The notes under the pieces were generated by a model. The model searched no databases. It saw only the letters and a list, made by a program, of their open reading frames with translations, and was not told the DNA's origin. Source: Ectobacillus panaciterrae DSM 19096 (GTDB lineage Bacteria > Bacillota > Bacilli > Bacillales > Bacillaceae_G). Taken from it: DNA of 64,000 nt. This document shows, piece by piece, positions 25,106 through 35,239 of the stretch (positions within the stretch are counted from its first letter, which is position 1; each line of letters begins with the position of its first letter). Both the position numbers and the translations under genes were made by a program. The stretch is from assembly GCF_000430785.1 (NCBI RefSeq), contig NZ_AUMR01000031.1, positions 1 through 64,000 of the forward strand, given 5' to 3'.

Positions 25106-25669
25106 TTATGATAAAACCGGACGCAAGCGCTCTGTTACGCTCTTTACAACGCTGTCCCAAATGGAAGCATCCGTCGCAAGCTGTTTTCGGAAGGATGTGT
25201 ACATAGCTTGCTGCTTTTCTTCAAACGCCGGGTCGTCTTTTGCCGGCAGCTCGGCGCGCAAAGATGTAATCATATCCTGTACCTCTTGAGAACGCGGCCC
25301 CCATATTGCTTTTTCCTCGCCTTGCTCATCAATGAAAATGAAAATCGGGATTGCGCGGGATGTACCGTTCGTTAAATATTGGTCCATCAGCTCCAGGCTT
25401 TCATCGCGGATGAGGAAGCGCATATCGAAGTTTGCCGCTTCGCACAAGCGTTTTATGATGGGAACGCAAAGCATCGCATCGCCGCACCAGTCCGCTGTTA
25501 ATACGACAGCCTTCCATCCTTTGTCTTCTCCTTGCTTCAGCAAAGAAACAGCTTCATCAGGAAGAGACACTTCATTGTAAATATGTAACAATTCCTCTTG
25601 ATTCACTTTCATGCTTTGTACGTATTCATCAAACGGCGAACCTTTTACAAACCAATCTATCAGCTTCAT
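25106..25669 (-). CDS. Thioredoxin family protein
   Basis: 187 aa, cytosolic. Thioredoxin-like core VVLTADWCGDAMLCVPIIKRL, where the usual WCxxC is stretched to WCGDAMLC, and a cis-Pro equivalent in SRAIPIFIFIDEQGE. This is the Bacillus family with a DWCGDA active site, whose redox partner is unknown. ATG 25669 (MKLIDWFVKGSPFDEY) is preferred since GGAGGC precedes it; the longer frame has no ribosome binding site. Monocistronic. Confidence 0.85.
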   Translation of the reverse strand: MKLIDWFVKGSPFDEYVQSMKVNQEELLHIYNEVSLPDEAVSLLKQGEDKGWKAVVLTADWCGDAMLCVPIIKRLCEAANFDMRFLIRDESLELMDQYLTNGTSRAIPIFIFIDEQGEEKAIWGPRSQEVQDMITSLRAELPAKDDPAFEEKQQAMYTSFRKQLATDASIWDSVVKSVTERLRPVLS

Positions 25670-25978
25670 GTATATGCCTCCGTATATCAATATATCGCTT
25701 TCATTGTAACAGGTATCGCTGTGAAAATCTTCCGGGATGCTTCTGCTGGGAGGATGTAAAGACTACAGATAAATAAAAAAAAGAAGAGCGCCACGCATGC
25801 ACCCTTCTTTTGGCAGAACGCCAATGAAAGCAACTGTTATCTTGTATTGCCAATTTTTTAATTGTTCATGCTGGGATGCAGGATAATTTTTTGTAAAAGT
25901 AGTGACAAAATTGTGAATATCATATATATTTAATTTTGTTTTTAATTAATATGATTAAATAATTAGGAGGAGATACAA

Positions 25979-26398
25979 ATGAACAGCGCAAAAGAAGACC
26001 TCCTGCAAGAGCTGTCCACACAGATGTTTGCAGCTTTTCGTACGCTTCGAAGCGAGATAGCAAAAACATTTGATTCGTTTATTCCTATGAATGAATTCGT
26101 GGTGCTGCGCGTTCTGAATCGGAATAAAAAAGAAATGGTTTCTCGCGTCGCGAATGAACTGCATGTGTCAAACAGCCATATTACAGCTGTTTCTGAAAAG
26201 CTCATTCAAAAAGGATTGCTGACACGTTCTCGCTGCGAATCAGACCGCCGCGTCGTATTTTTGGAAATCACTGAACAGGGAAACAAGCTTGTACAGGAAA
26301 TGGAAGCGAGAAAACAGGAGTATATAAAAGAGAAGTTTTCTTTTTTAACAGAAGACGAGATAAAGTTGATGATTCATGTGTATCGTCAGCTTATATAA
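25979..26398 (+). CDS. MarR family transcriptional regulator
   Basis: 139 aa winged HTH of the MarR type: helix bundle N-terminus, RVANELHVSNSHITAVSEKLIQKGLLTR recognition region (about 60-87) and the wing with the CESDRRVVFLEITEQG DxRR signature. RBS TAGGAGGAGATACAA. A/T-rich near-palindromic sequence at 25925-25965 is a likely operator. It is cotranscribed with the remains of an MFS drug exporter 32 bp downstream, so it was presumably that exporter's repressor. Confidence 0.9.
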   Translation: MNSAKEDLLQELSTQMFAAFRTLRSEIAKTFDSFIPMNEFVVLRVLNRNKKEMVSRVANELHVSNSHITAVSEKLIQKGLLTRSRCESDRRVVFLEITEQGNKLVQEMEARKQEYIKEKFSFLTEDEIKLMIHVYRQLI

Positions 26399-26430
26399 AT
26401 ATGAATTGAATCAGGAAAGGGTGGAGATGT

Positions 26431-26850
26431 ATGGAACATCTGGATATGAGGAGAAAGGTCATTATTATGATCTCCATAATGGCAGCGCTGTTTTTTGCAT
26501 CGGTAAATCAAACGATTGTAGGAAACGCGCTGCCGCCGCAGATGCAGGACATTTTCACGCAAATTGTCGTACATTTACGCGATGCGATGAGCTATTCCTT
26601 ATCCGGTGTATTCTTTACAGGCGTTATTATTATGGCGCTGTCCGTTTTATTGACGGTTTTCCTAAAAGAAGTTCCGCTTCGTACATCTGTACAAAAACAT
26701 GATAATGACGAACAAAAGCAGCCAAAAGCGGAACCGGCTCGTTCAGGCGCAGAACATAAAGAAAAGCGGAATCGGCTCGTTCAGCTCCGGAAGGCAGAGG
26801 TTCTCTCCCAAAAAAGGCGCTTTTTGCCTTTATGGGGGGAGGTTCTCTGA
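26431..26850 (+). pseudogene. MFS (DHA2/EmrB-type) exporter with large internal deletion
   Basis: The frame starts with a normal first helix (MRRKVIIMISIMAALFFASV, then NQTIVGNALP) and jumps directly into a C-terminal end (PQMQDIFTQIVVHLRDAMSY...SGVFFTGVIIMALSVLLTVF). About 12 of 14 expected membrane helices, some 1.2 kb, are missing in frame. The junction lies at NALP/P, suggesting recombination at a short repeat coding for the same residues. After about 26725 the frame runs into repeat family A. Surely not a functional transporter. Confidence 0.8.
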
Positions 26851-26945
26851 CAGGAGGAGCTAGCCGATGGAGCTGGACATCACGAAAAGCGGAGCCGGCT
26901 CGTTCAGGCGCAGAACCAGAGGCTCTCCGCCCTAAAAAGCGCTTT
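26725..26945 (-). repeat. Dispersed repeat family A, rearranged copy
   Basis: Three GAAAAGCGGARYCGGCTCG-TTCAG ends (about 26724, 26762, 26884) surround a diverged core with CCTCCCC...GGCGCTTTTTGCC. Orientation is opposite to the copies around lysA. It forms the 3' end of the deleted MFS frame. Confidence 0.7.
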
Positions 26946-27020
26946 TGGCTCTTTTTTACATAATGAAAGATCTAAAACGGGAGAAACTAACGATACTCCA
27001 AAGTGAAAGGAAGAATGAGC

Positions 27021-27185
27021 ATGACAAGTCGTAATGGAAGCAAAGGAAGCCAAAACCAAGGTTCCCCACAATCCGGCCATTATCAGATGGAATTCGGTGC
27101 GGAGTTCGCGAGCGGAGACGATAACAAAGGAAAAGAGTATCGCTCTCAAAAAGGCAGCAAATCCAACCTAAAACATGAAGATTGA
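27021..27185 (+). CDS. Small disordered protein
   Basis: 54 aa, Ser/Gly/Asn/Lys-rich: MTSRNGSKGSQNQGSPQSGH with later GKEYRSQKGSKSN. ATG 27021 has AAAGGAAG 8 nt upstream. The composition resembles small spore or desiccation proteins of Bacillus, but I cannot name a family. A strong terminator follows immediately. Confidence 0.5.
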   Translation: MTSRNGSKGSQNQGSPQSGHYQMEFGAEFASGDDNKGKEYRSQKGSKSNLKHED

Positions 27186-27212
27186 AAAGAGCGGGGGATT
27201 CCCGCTCTTTTT
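27185..27212 (+). terminator. Terminator
   Basis: AAAAGAGCGGG / CCCGCTCTTTTT hairpin overlapping the stop of the preceding small gene. Confidence 0.9.
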
Positions 27213-27214
27213 GT

Positions 27215-28353
<1,139 letters not shown>

Positions 28354-28355
<2 letters not shown>

Positions 28356-28384
28356 AAGCAACAGCCTTGTGCTGTTGCTTTTTT
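28354..28384 (+). terminator. Terminator of fabL
   Basis: AAAAGCAACAGC / GCTGTTGCTTTT with T-run, directly at the stop codon. Confidence 0.9.
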
Positions 28385-28418
28385 CATTTTTTGGGTTGCA
28401 AAGCAGGGGGAACCTAGT

Positions 28419-28604
28419 ATGTTCGAATATGTTGGAAAATACGCATGTATTAAGGAGTCAAGGGAAATGAGGAAGCGTAGTAGAACCCGATTGGAAAAAT
28501 ACATGTATTCATTTGAATCCGCCGCATTAGCGTTTTGCTTTTATCATAAATTAGGCGAGAATACCCCCGAATTAAGCGTGTGGATGGTTCATCAGAATAT
28601 TTAA
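28419..28604 (+). CDS. Possible small protein
   Basis: 61 aa, basic (MFEYVGKYACIKESREMRKR...), unrecognised. GGGGGAACC precedes ATG 28419, and an internal ATG at 28467 also has a good AAGGAGTC site. Coding support is weak; it may be a decayed gene. Confidence 0.3.
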   Translation: MFEYVGKYACIKESREMRKRSRTRLEKYMYSFESAALAFCFYHKLGENTPELSVWMVHQNI

Positions 28605-28667
28605 TAGTTAGGAATGCGGTCGAGAGTATAAGAACTGTTTAAGAGTATTTTAGCCCTTGCAATAAGA

Positions 28668-28695
28668 AAACCAGGAAGATTGCTCTTCCTGGTTT
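28668..28695. terminator. Hairpin downstream of 28419 frame
   Basis: AACCAGGAAGA / TCTTCCTGGTT perfect stem with a 4-nt loop; T-run is weak. Confidence 0.55.
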
Positions 28696-28727
28696 GTGCT
28701 ATATGCTAAAAAGCATATAGTTTTGGG

Positions 28728-28840
28728 ACGTGCCGAGCTTTATCGGCCAGACCCTGCCACCTAAGAACCTTCCCCCTGCATTGGCAAAGAGTGCCTTTCT
28801 TGGGGGAAGAATCTTTCTGCACCTGAACGAGTTGAATCCG
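28728..28840 (+). repeat. Dispersed repeat family A, degenerate copy
   Basis: CTGCCACCTAAGAACCT, a CCCCC...GGGGG core hairpin, and CTGCACCTGAACGAG follow the order of the complete copies at 56449 and 58024. Confidence 0.6.
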
Positions 28841-28845
28841 CTGTT

Positions 28846-29184
28846 CTAAGTGAAAAGTCTTAAAAAGTAGCTTAAAATCGCAACTCGGAAAAACAATGCC
28901 ATAATAGCGGCAACTGCTCCCAAGATGATTGCGATGCGTCCTGTTGTTCGCGCGCCTTTGCTGGCTGCGTAAAAACCTACGAGCACAGCTGCAATACCGA
29001 AGAACACAGGGTACGTAAAGAAAGATAAAATTCCAAGCGCCAAAGCGACGAATCCGAAAATCGCACCGCCTGTAGTCGGCTCGGTTCCTGCTTTATCATG
29101 ATTGATGCGGGCAGGAGCAACTTCTGCAGCATACTCTTCGTCTCCCCGGTTGGGATATAGGCGATTTTGATCTCTATCTGCCAT
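28846..29184 (-). CDS. Small membrane protein (DUF4190-like)
   Basis: 112 aa. The N-terminal 40 residues are charged and cytosolic (MADRDQNRLYPNRGDEEYAA). Two or three membrane helices follow: GAIFGFVALALGILSFFTYP, FGIAAVLVGFYAASKG, and IAIILGAVAAIMALFF. The repeated small-residue pattern with a central glycine-rich turn is like DUF4190 proteins. ATG 29184 has GGAGGAATTCAT upstream. Diverges from ytfJ. Function unknown. Confidence 0.75.
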   Translation of the reverse strand: MADRDQNRLYPNRGDEEYAAEVAPARINHDKAGTEPTTGGAIFGFVALALGILSFFTYPVFFGIAAVLVGFYAASKGARTTGRIAIILGAVAAIMALFFRVAILSYFLRLFT

Positions 29185-29349
29185 ATGAATTCCTCCTTCG
29201 ATTGTTAGCTCCACAATGGTGAAGCTAATTATAGTATGACCTTTGTGCAGTCATTTCATTTGAAAAAATGTCATTTGAAAAAAGTTGGTATGCTTATATT
29301 GTTTTTGGAAAACATAGGAGAGAAAATGAATGAAAGTGAGAGGATTTCC

Positions 29350-29796
29350 ATGGCACAACATCCAATCGAAGACCTCATGAAAACGGCAATGCAAAATTTA
29401 AAGGAAATGGTGGATGTAAACACCATAGTCGGTAAGCCGGTTTCCACGCATGACGGAAATGTGATTTTAACGGTTTCTAAGGTTGCATTTGGGTTTGGAG
29501 CAGGCGGCAGCGACTTCGGGTCGAGCGCTCAAAAGCATGTAAGTCGTCCGCATAACGGGCATCGGGCGCCTGGTGATAAAGAAGAGGAGCATTCTGATTA
29601 TCCGTTTGGAGGAGGAAGCGGAGCAGGCGTTTCTATCGACCCTGTAGCTTTCCTTGTAGTCGGCTCTAAAGGCGTTCAAGTTATGCACTTGCAAAGCAAC
29701 ACGCATCTTATTGAAAAAGCTATGGACGTAGCACCGCAAGCGATACAGTCTGTGCAAAATATGATGACGAATAATAACAGAATTACTAATATGTAA
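29350..29796 (+). CDS. ytfJ: GerW family sporulation protein (YtfJ)
   Basis: 148 aa. It begins MAQHPIEDLMKTAMQNLKEM, DVNTIVGKPVSTHDG, like B. subtilis YtfJ, a forespore protein needed for normal germination. The central VSKVAFGFGAGGSDF and GSGAGVSIDPVAFLVV are the conserved Gly-rich strands. ATG 29350 (AGAGG 6 nt upstream) is chosen by homology; ATG 29326 with GGAGAG is an alternative that adds eight residues. Its presence argues that the organism sporulates. A perfect terminator follows. Confidence 0.88.
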   Translation: MAQHPIEDLMKTAMQNLKEMVDVNTIVGKPVSTHDGNVILTVSKVAFGFGAGGSDFGSSAQKHVSRPHNGHRAPGDKEEEHSDYPFGGGSGAGVSIDPVAFLVVGSKGVQVMHLQSNTHLIEKAMDVAPQAIQSVQNMMTNNNRITNM

Positions 29797-29806
29797 GCGA
29801 GACAGT

Positions 29807-29835
29807 AAAAAACGACGTGCCGGCACGTCGTTTTT
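29807..29835. terminator. Bidirectional terminator (ytfJ / C39-like gene)
   Basis: AAAAACGACGTGC / GCACGTCGTTTTT perfect palindrome between converging genes. Confidence 0.92.
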
Positions 29836-29838
29836 GTA

Positions 29839-30576
29839 TTAAGAAACAACTATATTTTCTTTTGGCTGACCTTGTGTTTGTTTCTGTTTTGTTTTATAGC
29901 TGAGAGCTTGTCGCCCAAGCTGTATCCATGCTTGTTCAAAATCTTTTCTCTTGATGCGGCGATTCGGTGTTTCGTGCAGCGGGTCGTTGATATATACATA
30001 ATTTTGACTGTAGCCCGTGAGGAGAACGCTATGTAAGGCGTATGTAACATGCATCGGACCGTCGCTTGTAAACCATATTTCAAATCTTTCTTCAGGAAGC
30101 ATTGCAAATGTATCATTTACAATGCTCCAAACGGGAGCCCCTCGGTCAATCATGTGGTACAAGTCCTGAGGCTCTCCCCCTGTTAAGTTAACAAGCTGAT
30201 CCTTCAAATATGAAAACCCAAGCTTGTAGATAGGATTAACATACACGCCTAAGCCGGGGCGGCTGAACGAATACATGTCTCCTGCGAAGCCTTCTTGCAT
30301 ATTACCCTGCAAGCCGTTTTCTTCAAATGGCACCTTGTCCAGCTTATTTGCAAGCTCCATTTTATCAGCTGCTATTCCCGCATGACGAAGAAGCATCGCT
30401 AAGCTTGTTACCTCACAGCCGCGCGGAAGCTCGGGATTTTGTTGCATATGAGGAGCATTCACGATTGTTTTTTTGTTGCTGTTATACAATTTTCTTGCAC
30501 CGTAATAGGACAGCACTGCCACAAGCGGCAAAGAAACCAGTGCCTTTTTCTTATGCTGCTTTACTAAATTCAACAC
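29839..30576 (-). CDS. Membrane-anchored C39-like cysteine peptidase
   Basis: About 245 aa. One N-terminal membrane segment (KKALVSLPLVAVLSYYGARK) is followed by a Peptidase_C39_2-type domain: LPRGCEVTSLAMLLRHAGI with nucleophile Cys, HSVLLTGYSQNYVYINDPL with His and Asp. Likely displayed outside the membrane; substrate unknown. GTG 30576 is preferred because AAAGGAGC is about 10 nt upstream; the longer frame to ATG 30711 adds 45 residues that look non-coding. Confidence 0.8.
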   Translation of the reverse strand: MLNLVKQHKKKALVSLPLVAVLSYYGARKLYNSNKKTIVNAPHMQQNPELPRGCEVTSLAMLLRHAGIAADKMELANKLDKVPFEENGLQGNMQEGFAGDMYSFSRPGLGVYVNPIYKLGFSYLKDQLVNLTGGEPQDLYHMIDRGAPVWSIVNDTFAMLPEERFEIWFTSDGPMHVTYALHSVLLTGYSQNYVYINDPLHETPNRRIKRKDFEQAWIQLGRQALSYKTKQKQTQGQPKENIVVS

Positions 30577-30835
30577 GAAGAACACGCTCCTTTTTCTTAT
30601 TTTCTTTTGTTTTGCGATATGGTATAGTGAAAAAAGTGCACTTAAAAGAACACATATGTATAGTTCGTTGCAAAACTTGCGGTTTCCTGTTGCGTTAATA
30701 AGTTGTAACATAATTATTGCGTTAGGTAGGATGGAAAAACTTACAAATATGTAAGATTTCTGTAAGCCGGTTCTATGGAAAATACTCGATTGACTTTATA
30801 CAATAAAGCCGTAAGGAAAGAAGGGAGGATAAAAA

Positions 30836-30949
30836 ATGATTAATATGAAGAAGTTTGCGGCAGGTCTGTTCCTGTTGACGAGTGCATTTGTTATTTATTT
30901 TCTAAAGGAAAAGACGCATCTTTTGCCTGACAAAAATCAATACGTGTAA
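30836..30949 (+). CDS. 37-aa membrane peptide
   Basis: MINMKKFAAGLFLLTSAFVI then YFLKEKTHLLPDKNQYV: basic N terminus, one hydrophobic helix and a short polar tail. Excellent GAAGGGAGGATAAAAA site. A terminator begins at the stop codon. A small palindrome CTTACAAATATGTAAG upstream (30739-30754) may be an operator. No known family; a regulatory or stress membrane peptide is possible. Confidence 0.65.
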   Translation: MINMKKFAAGLFLLTSAFVIYFLKEKTHLLPDKNQYV

Positions 30950-30976
30950 GCGGTATGAAGAGCATGCCGCTTTTTT
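30948..30976 (+). terminator. Terminator of the 37-aa membrane peptide
   Basis: AAGCGGTATG / CATGCCGCTT (one G-U) followed by TTTTTT. Confidence 0.85.
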
Positions 30977-31226
30977 ACACATCCTTGTATGTTTGGATAC
31001 GTAGCTCTTCATTGGCTTTCCATTCTGCATAACATATTCCGTTCAGCTTTTCCCCCGTGCTTTTTCAGCTGCTTTACACTAAACGATCCTGTTTTAAATG
31101 GAAGGCCGCCCTTCACGCAGCTTTCTTGATTTTTAGGTGATGACTTCCGCGACATAAATCAGCAATGTCCAGCTGAATACCCCAAAAAGAATTTCAGTTA
31201 ACCAGGTTCATGAAGATATATCGCAT

Positions 31227-31275
31227 ATATGTAACAAATTTACATATTGACAAGTGTTGATTTAATGTATATAAT
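31227..31275 (+). promoter_or_regulatory. Consensus sigma-A promoter with adjoining palindromic operator
   Basis: TTGACA (31247-31252), 17-nt spacer, TATAAT (31270-31275): a perfect match. An 8-bp inverted repeat ATATGTAA-N5-TTACATAT (31227-31247) ends on the first base of the -35, as a repressor or activator site would. Confidence 0.85.
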
Positions 31276-31282
31276 TTTAATT

Positions 31283-31567
31283 CGTGTCTCAGTTCAATTT
31301 ACTTTACTTGGAATATTGCCGATGCAAATAATCAGCGCTTGAACAGTATGTGGAATAGGTGAAAGATCGGGCAGTAGTAACCGTCAGCAACTTTTACGAT
31401 TTCATGAAAAAACTGATTCGAGACAGCAAGTGCCGGCTAGGAGCGGTCAGAGGAACCGCAACGGTGGAAGAGAGGAAGGGCTTTCATCCGAAGAGTACAG
31501 AAGAATGTTACTTTCCCGTTAATTATAAACCAAAGGGTCTCTTTTGAATGCAAAAGAGACCCTTTTT
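31283..31567 (+). ncRNA. Orphan ~285-nt transcript, candidate small RNA or small-protein mRNA
   Basis: Bounded by the perfect promoter at 31247-31275 and a strong terminator (stem AAAGGGTCTCTTTTG, 31532-31567). It contains internal hairpins such as GCGGT-CAGAGGA-ACCGC. A 62-codon frame (GTG 31359-31547) lies inside but has no clear ribosome binding site. It matches no riboswitch or housekeeping RNA that I can recall (not T-box, SAM, lysine, glycine, purine, c-di-AMP or 6S). Confidence 0.5.
31532..31567 (+). terminator. Terminator of the orphan transcript
   Basis: AAAGGGTCTCTTTTG / CAAAAGAGACCCTTTT, 15-bp stem with T-run. Confidence 0.92.
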
Positions 31568-31599
31568 ACATATAGAGTAAATGTAAGTTTTTGGGGGCT

Positions 31600-31665
31600 G
31601 GACGAATTGGTTCTTCGGGTGATGTCTAACCCCGCCGGCTCCGCCTGCAGCCTCCGTTTTTCTTT
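31600..31665 (+). repeat. Dispersed repeat family A, fragment
   Basis: GGTGATGTCTAACCCCGCCGG and CCTCCGTTTTTCTT match the left part of the copy at 56449. Confidence 0.5.
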
Positions 31666-31906
31666 ATTGCAGTCTGCTTTCCACTTGTTGACAAATTTCT
31701 TCTGCAGTTAAGCCGCTTGCTTCCACTACCGGTCCGTCAATGGAAATAGTGCTCATGCCCATGACATTGGAATCTTGACCTGTGACTACGCAACAATCAC
31801 AGCCTTGTACATCGCTTTCAGAACGCAGTTGTACAACTTCATGGCCTTTTTGCTCAAGTGCTTGCCGTACATTGCTTAAAGAATGTTCTACGCCGATTCG
31901 AGCCAT
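31664..31906 (-). CDS. YkuS family protein (UPF0180)
   Basis: 80 aa: [20 protein letters not shown] at the N terminus, then [20 protein letters not shown] and [12 protein letters not shown], closely following the B. subtilis YkuS pattern. Function unknown. ATG 31906 is preferred over the upstream start because GGAGG is then 8 nt away. Followed on the same strand by no gene within 200 bp. Confidence 0.85.
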   Translation of the reverse strand: MARIGVEHSLSNVRQALEQKGHEVVQLRSESDVQGCDCCVVTGQDSNVMGMSTISIDGPVVEASGLTAEEICQQVESRLQ

Positions 31907-31982
31907 TTTTCTCACCTCCTGCTATATAGTAATGTGTTACAATTTCTTGGAAATTATTCACACTACTATTTGCAAGGGCATG

Positions 31983-32231
31983 TTAGTCGTTGTAAACGCC
32001 TGTAAGCATTTGGCTCATGAATTGGTCATTTAATACATCGTCCATTTCTGTTTCCCTGGAGCGAACGCCGATGGATGCAACAAATACACTTTTCCATTCT
32101 TCCTCCTGTGCATAAGGAGACAGTTTTGCATCATCGTCCAGCTTGCAAAGTCCTTGTGTGTTCATAAAATTAAATAATTCTAACATCTCCATCACTTCTT
32201 GTCTTGTGCCTTTGATTTGTAAACTCGCCAT
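31983..32231 (-). CDS. Small protein of unknown function
   Basis: 82 aa, acidic, soluble (MASLQIKGTRQEVMEMLELF ... DDVLNDQFMSQMLTGVYND). The N-terminal beta-alpha pattern of LQIKGTRQEVMEMLE is like short DUF3970-type proteins, but the assignment is uncertain. The start has a GGGGG-type site. It lies 76 bp upstream of the YkuS-like gene on the same strand. Confidence 0.65.
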   Translation of the reverse strand: MASLQIKGTRQEVMEMLELFNFMNTQGLCKLDDDAKLSPYAQEEEWKSVFVASIGVRSRETEMDDVLNDQFMSQMLTGVYND

Positions 32232-32556
32232 TTTTATATCCCCCTTTAGTTGTTACTGCTTTTTGAAAATAGAATTATGAGTGTTTCAAATTGAATATAC
32301 CTGTAATTTTTATTCGTAAATCCCTGCCTTTCATTCCTCTATATGGAATTTATAGTGTTGGTATAACAGCATTTTACATCATTTGACGTTTTTTTTAGTT
32401 GACGAAATACATTCGTAAATGATTCGCGAACTCCTCCTTCTAAAAAAATATTTTTTGTTAAAAAATTTGTCGAAAAATATTTTTTTGAATTTTGTAAACG
32501 TTAACAATGTTGATGTGACAATGTTTATGGGCTCGTTCACATATTGTAAAATTTAA

Positions 32557-32571
32557 AATTTTCTAAAAAAT
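32557..32571 (+). promoter_or_regulatory. Candidate CodY box upstream of ilvE
   Basis: AATTTTCTAAAAAAT matches 13 of 15 positions of AATTTTCWGAAAATT. It sits just before the presumed -35, suitable for repression of the ilv-leu operon when GTP and branched-chain amino acids are plentiful. Confidence 0.6.
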
Positions 32572-32574
32572 GTT

Positions 32575-32603
32575 TTGATTATTTTAAAAAGGCGGAGTAA
32601 ACT
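32575..32603 (+). promoter_or_regulatory. Candidate promoter of the ilv-leu operon
   Basis: TTGATT (32575-32580), 17-nt spacer, TAAACT (32598-32603), about 40 bp before ilvE. Confidence 0.5.
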
Positions 32604-32645
32604 AAGGAACAACAAAAATAAACATAAGCAAATGGGGGATTTCAA

Positions 32646-33542
32646 GTGAACGAGCAATCAATCTATTTAAACGGAGAATTCGTTCCAAAGCATGAAGCCA
32701 AGGTTTCAGTGTACGATCACGGCTATTTATATGGAGACGGCATATTTGAAGGAATTCGCGTATACAGCGGCAACGTCTTCCGTCTAAAAGAGCATCTTGT
32801 CCGATTGTACGAGTCAGCGAAATCTATTATGCTGGAAATTCCGCACACATTAGAAGAGATGACAGAGATTGTGGCAGAAACGATTCGTCGCAACAAGCTG
32901 TCTGATGGATATATTCGACTTGTCGTATCAAGAGGGGAAGGGAATCTCGGTTTAGACCCGGCATCTTGTGTGAGACCGAATGTCGTAGTCATCGCCGAGC
33001 AGCTCGCTTTGTTTCCAGCAGAATATTACGAAACAGGCATCCCGATCATTACTGTGGCAACGCGCCGAAACCGTCCGGATGTATTGAGTCCGCAGGTGAA
33101 ATCCCTAAATTACTTAAATAACATCCTTGTTAGACTAGAAGCGAAGCTCGCGGGAGTGCCAGAAGCTCTTATGCTCAACGAACAAGGATATGTAGCGGAG
33201 GGATCCGGCGATAACGTATTTATTATAAAAGGCAACAAGCTTATTACGCCGCCAAGTTCTGCAGGCGCATTGGAAGGGATTACGCGCAATGCTATTATGG
33301 AAATCGGCGAGAAGCTTGGATATGACGTAAGAGAAGAGCTATTTACGCGTCACGATGTATATGTGGCAGACGAGGTGTTTTTAACAGGAACAGCGGCAGA
33401 GGTTATTGCGGTTACGAAAGTAGACGGCCGTGTAATCGGTGACGGAAAGCCCGGCACGCATACAAACCGCCTGCTTGAAGAATTCCGAACGCTCGTTGTT
33501 AAAGATGGAGAAAAAATCTACGAAACAGATAAAGTCAGTTAA
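32646..33542 (+). CDS. ilvE: Branched-chain-amino-acid aminotransferase
   Basis: 298 aa PLP fold-type IV transaminase for the last step of Val, Leu and Ile synthesis and for their breakdown. Visible: [19 protein letters not shown] (23-41), PLP-lysine region [20 protein letters not shown] (about 152-171), [14 protein letters not shown], and [19 protein letters not shown] after GGGGGATTTCAA. First gene of the operon; its stop overlaps the ilvD region (TAATG). Confidence 0.93.
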   Translation: MNEQSIYLNGEFVPKHEAKVSVYDHGYLYGDGIFEGIRVYSGNVFRLKEHLVRLYESAKSIMLEIPHTLEEMTEIVAETIRRNKLSDGYIRLVVSRGEGNLGLDPASCVRPNVVVIAEQLALFPAEYYETGIPIITVATRRNRPDVLSPQVKSLNYLNNILVRLEAKLAGVPEALMLNEQGYVAEGSGDNVFIIKGNKLITPPSSAGALEGITRNAIMEIGEKLGYDVREELFTRHDVYVADEVFLTGTAAEVIAVTKVDGRVIGDGKPGTHTNRLLEEFRTLVVKDGEKIYETDKVS

Positions 33543-33556
33543 TGGGGGAGATATCG

Positions 33557-35224
33557 TTGCGAAGCAATATGATTAAAAAAGGAGTCGATCGGGCTCCGCA
33601 TCGCAGCCTGCTTCATGCAGCCGGTGTAAAAGACGAAGATTTTGATAAGCCGTTCATTGCGATCTGCAATTCCTATATTGATATCGTTCCTGGACATATT
33701 CATTTACGCGAACTTGCAGATGTGGCAAAAGCGGCAATCCGGGAAGCGGGAGGCGTTCCATTCGAATTCAATACAATTGGTGTAGACGATGGAATCGCGA
33801 TGGGACACATCGGCATGCGTTACTCGCTGCCAAGCCGGGAAATTATCGCGGATGCGGCAGAGACAGTAATCAACGCGCATTGGTTTGACGGCGTCTTCTA
33901 TATGCCGAACTGTGACAAGATTACGCCGGGAATGCTGATGGCGGCTGTTCGCACAAATGTGCCGGGTGTATTCGTATCAGGCGGACCGATGGAAGCGGGC
34001 GTGTCAAAAGACGGAAAACCGCTCAACCTCGTATCTATGTTTGAAGGGGTTGGAGCAGTTAAAGCCGGGAAAATGAGTGTAGAAGACTTAATTGCGATGG
34101 AACAGGCTGCTTGTCCGACATGCGGTTCTTGCTCGGGAATGTTCACGGCGAACTCCATGAACACCATTATGGAAATGTTAGGGGTAGCCCTTCCAGGAAA
34201 CGGCACTCTCGTTGCAACAAGCAAAGAAAGACACGATTTAATTTATAAGGCGGCATTCCATCTTATGGATTTAATTAAAAAGGACATTAAGCCTCGTGAT
34301 ATCATCACAGAGCAAGCAATCGATGATGCATTTGCCCTTGATATGGCAATGGGCGGATCTACAAATACTGTATTGCATATGTTAGCCATTGCTAGCGAAG
34401 CCGGTATCGAATACGACCTCAATCGTATCAATGAGGTTGCGAAACGAGTGCCGTATTTAGCAAAAATCAGTCCAGCTTCCGATTACTCAATGCATGATGT
34501 GCATTTAGCTGGAGGGGTAGCATCCATTATTAAGGAATTAGCTTCTATTCCAGGTGCGATTCACTCTGACCGTATTACGATTACAGGGAAATCGCTTCTG
34601 GAAAATGTGGAACACGCCTCTATTACGAATAAAGAAGTCATTCGTTCTAAAGAGAATCCATACAGTCCTACAGGCGGATTATCCATGCTGTTTGGTAATA
34701 TTGCACCAAATGGCAGCGTAATTAAAGTAGGGGGAGTAGACCCTTCCATTGAAACGTTTGTTGGTGAAGCAATTTGTTTCAATTCCCATGATGAAGCAGT
34801 CGCAGCGATTCACAGCGGCATCGTGAAAGAAGGTCACGTAGTTGTTATTCGCTACGAAGGACCAAAGGGCGGTCCGGGCATGCCGGAAATGCTTGCTCCG
34901 ACATCTGCTATTGTCGGAAGAGGACTCGGCAAAAAGGTTGCCTTGTTGACGGATGGACGTTTCTCAGGTGCAACTCGGGGAATCGCAATCGGTCACGTAT
35001 CGCCAGAAGCAGCAGAGGGCGGTCCTATTGCCCACGTAGAAGATGGAGATACAATTACCATTGATTTACGAGAACGAACGATGGATTGGGGCGTTTCTCA
35101 AGAAGAGATGGAAAATCGAAAGCAAAATTGGGTTCTTCCTGAACCTAAGGTGAAAAGCGGCTATCTAGCACGCTATGCAAAACTCGTTACATCTGCGAAT
35201 ACAGGCGGAGTTCTAAAAGTGTAA
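33557..35224 (+). CDS. ilvD: Dihydroxy-acid dehydratase
   Basis: 555 aa Fe-S enzyme that dehydrates 2,3-dihydroxy-isovalerate and -methylvalerate. Cluster ligands and signature: [38 protein letters not shown], and the C-terminal [11 protein letters not shown] and [15 protein letters not shown] 33557 ([19 protein letters not shown]) is preferred because GGGGGAG is 6 nt upstream; an ATG at 33542 overlapping the ilvE stop would add five residues. Last gene before the T-box. Confidence 0.94.
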   Translation: MRSNMIKKGVDRAPHRSLLHAAGVKDEDFDKPFIAICNSYIDIVPGHIHLRELADVAKAAIREAGGVPFEFNTIGVDDGIAMGHIGMRYSLPSREIIADAAETVINAHWFDGVFYMPNCDKITPGMLMAAVRTNVPGVFVSGGPMEAGVSKDGKPLNLVSMFEGVGAVKAGKMSVEDLIAMEQAACPTCGSCSGMFTANSMNTIMEMLGVALPGNGTLVATSKERHDLIYKAAFHLMDLIKKDIKPRDIITEQAIDDAFALDMAMGGSTNTVLHMLAIASEAGIEYDLNRINEVAKRVPYLAKISPASDYSMHDVHLAGGVASIIKELASIPGAIHSDRITITGKSLLENVEHASITNKEVIRSKENPYSPTGGLSMLFGNIAPNGSVIKVGGVDPSIETFVGEAICFNSHDEAVAAIHSGIVKEGHVVVIRYEGPKGGPGMPEMLAPTSAIVGRGLGKKVALLTDGRFSGATRGIAIGHVSPEAAEGGPIAHVEDGDTITIDLRERTMDWGVSQEEMENRKQNWVLPEPKVKSGYLARYAKLVTSANTGGVLKV

Positions 35225-35239
35225 AGCGATGACGGGGAG

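Noticed and set aside
31359-31547. 62-codon frame as a confident protein gene
   Set aside because: GTG start lacks a Shine-Dalgarno sequence and its 3' end is inside the terminator stem; kept only as part of the orphan transcript.
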